DNA of 64,000 bases, from positions 1,259,930 through 1,323,929 of the forward strand of contig VYZB01000194.1 in assembly GCA_013397455.1 (NCBI GenBank), written 5' to 3'. This DNA comes from Crotophaga sulcirostris. Its lineage: Eukaryota > Chordata > Aves > Cuculiformes > Crotophagidae. The number at the start of each line of letters is the position of its first letter. The first letter of the stretch is position 1. Position numbers and translations under genes: made by a program. The notes below the pieces were generated by a model. The model was not told where the DNA came from. It worked only from the letters and a program-made list of their open reading frames with translations, and did not search any database. Positions 61,380 through 64,000 of the stretch are shown here, one piece after another.

Positions 61380-61978
61380 TTTTCAGACATGCAAAGGACA
61401 ACACTGTAATCAGTAACAGTCAGCAAGGCTTTACCAAGACCATATTTGACCAGATTTATTGTCTTCTGTGAATGGTTACGTAGGCAAAAGGACAGTAGTT
61501 ATAACACAACTTCAGTCAGGCTTTTGACACCATCTTTTGCAGAATTCTCATTTGATGGCTGAGAAAGTAGAGGCTGGAGTAATCAACTCTTGGTTGGATA
61601 AAATGGCCCAGTACGTTCAAAGGGTCATTAATGGCTCAGTAATTTCTTAACTGGCAGCCAGTCTCAAGTGGGAGAACCCCAGAGGTCCACGATAGAGTCT
61701 GTATTACTCAATACTCTCATTAATGATCTGAGTCATGAGGCAGAAGGCAGTCCCAGAAAATTTATAGACAATATCATATTAGGGATAGTGCAGTACTCGA
61801 CCTGTTAACCCAGAGGGACTATGGGCTCTCCATTGATGGAAGTTATAAATACTGATCCAAACAAAACCATGCTTTATTTGTTTTGTTGTTGGCTGTTACT
61901 CTCCTTCGGGTGAGAGATTGGGCTGGATGACATCCAAAAGTCCCAAGGAGCTTTTTTATGATCCTGCAATTCTTTTAC
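61380..61978 (+). mobile_element. Decayed CR1 LINE with RT fragment and 3' tail
   Basis: It opens with GTCAGCAAGGCTTTACCAAG (61420-61439), equivalent to the SQQGFTK motif before the RT core. Next come CAGGCTTTTGACACCATC (61517-61534; QAFDTI, the first catalytic-motif region) and CAAGTGGGAGAACCCCAGAG (61665-61684; SGRTPE, where SGVPQG is expected). Between about 61800 and 61890 a large part of the post-RT sequence is missing. The element then ends with GGGCTGGATGACATCCAAAAG and a degenerate TTTTATGATCCTGCAA tail. Stops and indels break the frame repeatedly. An LTR abuts its 3' end. Confidence 0.85.
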
Positions 61979-61981
61979 CTA

Positions 61982-62725
61982 TGGTTCTGGTTTGAGCTCA
62001 AGCAGAATCATATTTCTAGTTTTTCAGCTAAACCTCGTCTCAGTAACTTCATTTTCTGAAAATTAACTGCATGTTTTTCAGACAGTGTTTCTCTCTAGAA
62101 ATGATAGTACATAGCTTTGGTATGCAGAAAGGCCATTGCTTATGCATATTCCTATGGAAACCAAGGCCATCCTTGAGTTGTCGGAATGCTGTAAATGAAT
62201 GGGGCAAAAAAAGGTCACACGTATAGGAGGAACAGACAGAATAGGTGACCTAAAACTGACCAGCAGAATATTCCATCCCATATATACCACAATCAGTATA
62301 AAACTGAGTGATGACAAGGGTCAAGCTAATGGCCTATGTCCAGTGAGGATCTTGTCTGCCTTTTTACCCTGATCCAGGACCTATGCATTCCTGAACTAAG
62401 ATCCTGAGTCCAGCTTCCTCCTGCTGCTGAGTCTAACCTTGGACGTTTTCCTTGTGCTTGCTCTGCAGCATCTGTGGTGACATAGCAGTCATTGAGGGGG
62501 AGGCTTGTTCAATCTCCTCTCTTTGTACGTATTTTATTCTTTTCTTATTAATAATATTTTCATTACTGTTATTATGGCTTCATTACAGTTGGTTTAGTTT
62601 TCAATCCACCAGTATTTTTCTTTCATTTCCCTTTTCCCTTTTTCTTTGGGGTGGGGAGAGGGAACCAGCAGGAAACTGCTTGTGTTTAGCTGCCAATCAG
62701 ACTGAGCTGGGGCTAAACTGTGACA
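61982..62725 (-). mobile_element. Solo LTR of an ERVL-like avian endogenous retrovirus
   Basis: On the minus strand it starts TGTCACAGTTTAGCCCCAGC at 62725, matching the beginning of a very common avian LTR (TGTTGTGGTTTAACCCCAGC type). A purine/pyrimidine block of the CCCTCTCCCCACCCC kind and an AT-rich stretch of ATAATAACAGTAATG type follow (about 62550-62590). A GTATATATGGGATGGAATATTC block comes next, with TGGTCAGTTTTAGGTCACC after it (about 62239-62292), and the end is CTCAAACCAGAACCA at 61982. About 744 bases, no internal retroviral genes on either side, so it is a recombined solo LTR or a very old remnant. Flanking five-base sequences (accta and actac) are similar but not identical, so a target duplication is not demonstrated. 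The LTR class is from memory. Confidence 0.75.
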
Positions 62726-64000
62726 ACTACAAGGTGGAGTTTTCAGTATTATGAGTCAAATGAACTGCCAGAAGGACCAGAGAAATTAAGACATAGTTTT
62801 GTCACTTGTTACTATGGAGTTATTGAAAAAAAGTTTCATGCCATAAATCAACATCATTCATTCTAAAACCCCAGATCTACCATACAGTTTTTACTCTATT
62901 ATGAATTTTATTTTTGGTGACTTCATCTATTAACTAGTTTTAAGAAAGGACAGGTACAAAAACCTATTAGTCAAGATGAAGACACACGGACACACCCCCC
63001 AACCAACCTCTTACTCAGTACAAAATAGCAAAAGCCTGTCTGATAAGGAGCAGAATGTGAATAGGGAATAATGTGGGATAAATCTCTAGAGGTTTTCTTA
63101 GTCACATTAAGTAGTAACTTACCTCTCCCATTAGGTTGAAATGAGAGTCCTTATAAAATTATATATTTCTTATCATGGGTAAGATATGATCTAGAGTTTG
63201 CAGAGTGTTTTGTTTGTTTTTTGTTTGTTTGTTTTTTCAGAAGAAGATATGTTTATAAGAGGCATAAGATAGGTTGTCTGGAATCCTTCATATGAAGGTT
63301 AATTTTTTTCAGCAACCCTCTCTTCTTCCTAGCAATTGTTTTTCCGTTATCTAACTGAAAATAATGATTTAATGTGAGTCTTTTTCAGAGTGCAGTTTTC
63401 AAGAGTAGATTTGACTCAAAGTCTCAAGCAATGGTGACCTTTGGTACATGGCTTGGTAACCCATTGTATTATTTCAAATAAAACTTTGTTTACTAGTAGC
63501 CTCAAAATGATTGTCTCTTATTTTTCAGTTCAACTCCACTACTGAAAACATAGCAGAAGGATCTATACTTTGCTCCAGTTATAGAAAGATGCTTTGCATT
63601 GTCCTTTAAGCATTTGCATTTATGGAGGAGGGCGAAGGAAAGTCTAAAAAGAAAACCTTCAGCAGCTTAAACTGAGATATGTTATTCAAGCTACCAATAA
63701 AGCATATTGCAGGAAAGAAATGAATATGCGTTAAACATAGGGCATTCTTTGTCCTCATGGAAATGCTGCCTGCTTCAGCAGTGGGTAATCTAACTGTTAT
63801 TCATACCTCATATACTTACGAAAGAAGAAATAAATTGAAAAAGGTCATAATGCTTTAACAGAAGTATGAAATTCTGCTTATTAAGGAGGAGACTTCTGTA
63901 AATAATTACTGTTTATCAGAATAAACAGATGCAGATGTTGGCATAGGCACCATGAATTTCACAATTATTGCATAATTATGTTTGGAACTAAATGTAATAT
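62726..64000. other. AT-rich DNA to the window end, nothing recognised
   Basis: It contains a TTTG-rich tract at 63208-63236 and no recognised gene or repeat family. Confidence 0.45.
63208..63236. repeat. (TTTG)n low-complexity tract
   Basis: Imperfect TTTG units followed by T6. It ends in TTTTTTCAG, which resembles a splice acceptor by composition only; no coding frame follows. Confidence 0.75.

Noticed and set aside
61977..62730. Five-base target-site duplication flanking the solo LTR
   Set aside because: The flanks accta and actac are similar but not identical, and LTR ends are uncertain by a base or two, so a duplication is not shown.
1..64000. CRISPR arrays, prokaryotic operons, phage or anti-phage systems
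   Set aside because: No regularly spaced direct repeats, no dense coding and no ribosome-binding-site pattern; CR1 and LTR content point to bird nuclear DNA.
1..64000. tRNA, rRNA or telomeric/satellite repeats
   Set aside because: No cloverleaf with A/B boxes, no rRNA-like stretch and no long tandem array were recognised by eye. A covariance-model scan was not possible.

Overview
The window looks like AT-rich, non-coding DNA from a bird nuclear genome, either intergenic or deep intronic. The main evidence is at least ten fragments of CR1, the dominant avian LINE, several ending in the CR1 3' tail (repeated 8-mers of the ATTCTATG type, or the reverse complement CATAGAAT/CAGTATCA). A solo LTR of a type I associate with bird class III (ERVL-like) endogenous retroviruses is also present. 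I cannot assign order or species. I found no bacterial operons, no rRNA or tRNA genes, no CRISPR array and no convincing protein-coding host gene. Most open frames are under 110 codons and are what chance gives in 64 kb of AT-rich DNA.

Layout: 1-365 is a minus-strand CR1 cut by the window edge. At 1648-1735 there is a perfect 29-bp-stem hairpin, the most striking non-repeat structure here. 2138-2241 is a short CR1 tail. 2242-15409 is about 13 kb of single-copy-looking DNA. 15410-16255 is a moderately young CR1 3' end (+), followed by 8.5 kb of unique AT-rich DNA. The interval 24.8-31.6 kb is a retroelement-rich cluster: an unclassified GC-rich block, a CR1 reverse-transcriptase copy (+), a possible LTR remnant, a very old CR1 of the type common to reptiles and birds (+), and another old CR1 in the opposite orientation. 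31.6-44.2 kb is again nearly free of recognisable elements. Further CR1 copies lie at 44171-44702 (-), 48163-48302 (+), 57340-57887 (-, one copy nested in an older one) and 61380-61978 (+). The last is directly abutted by the solo LTR at 61982-62725 (-). A GC-raised block at 55.6-56.5 kb may be another LTR.

The recognised genes are all remnants of retrotransposon ORF2 (endonuclease/reverse transcriptase), and each is 5'-truncated, frameshifted or mutated at catalytic positions. They do not form a pathway; the window records several waves of CR1 activity plus at least one retroviral insertion that recombined to a solo LTR. Recognised elements sum to roughly 8-9 kb, about 13% of the window. Family assignments rest on my memory of CR1 and avian LTR consensus features, so subfamily names and ages are not given. 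Three minus-strand frames (20.8, 38.6 and 58.9 kb) look mildly coding-like and are listed as leads, not genes.
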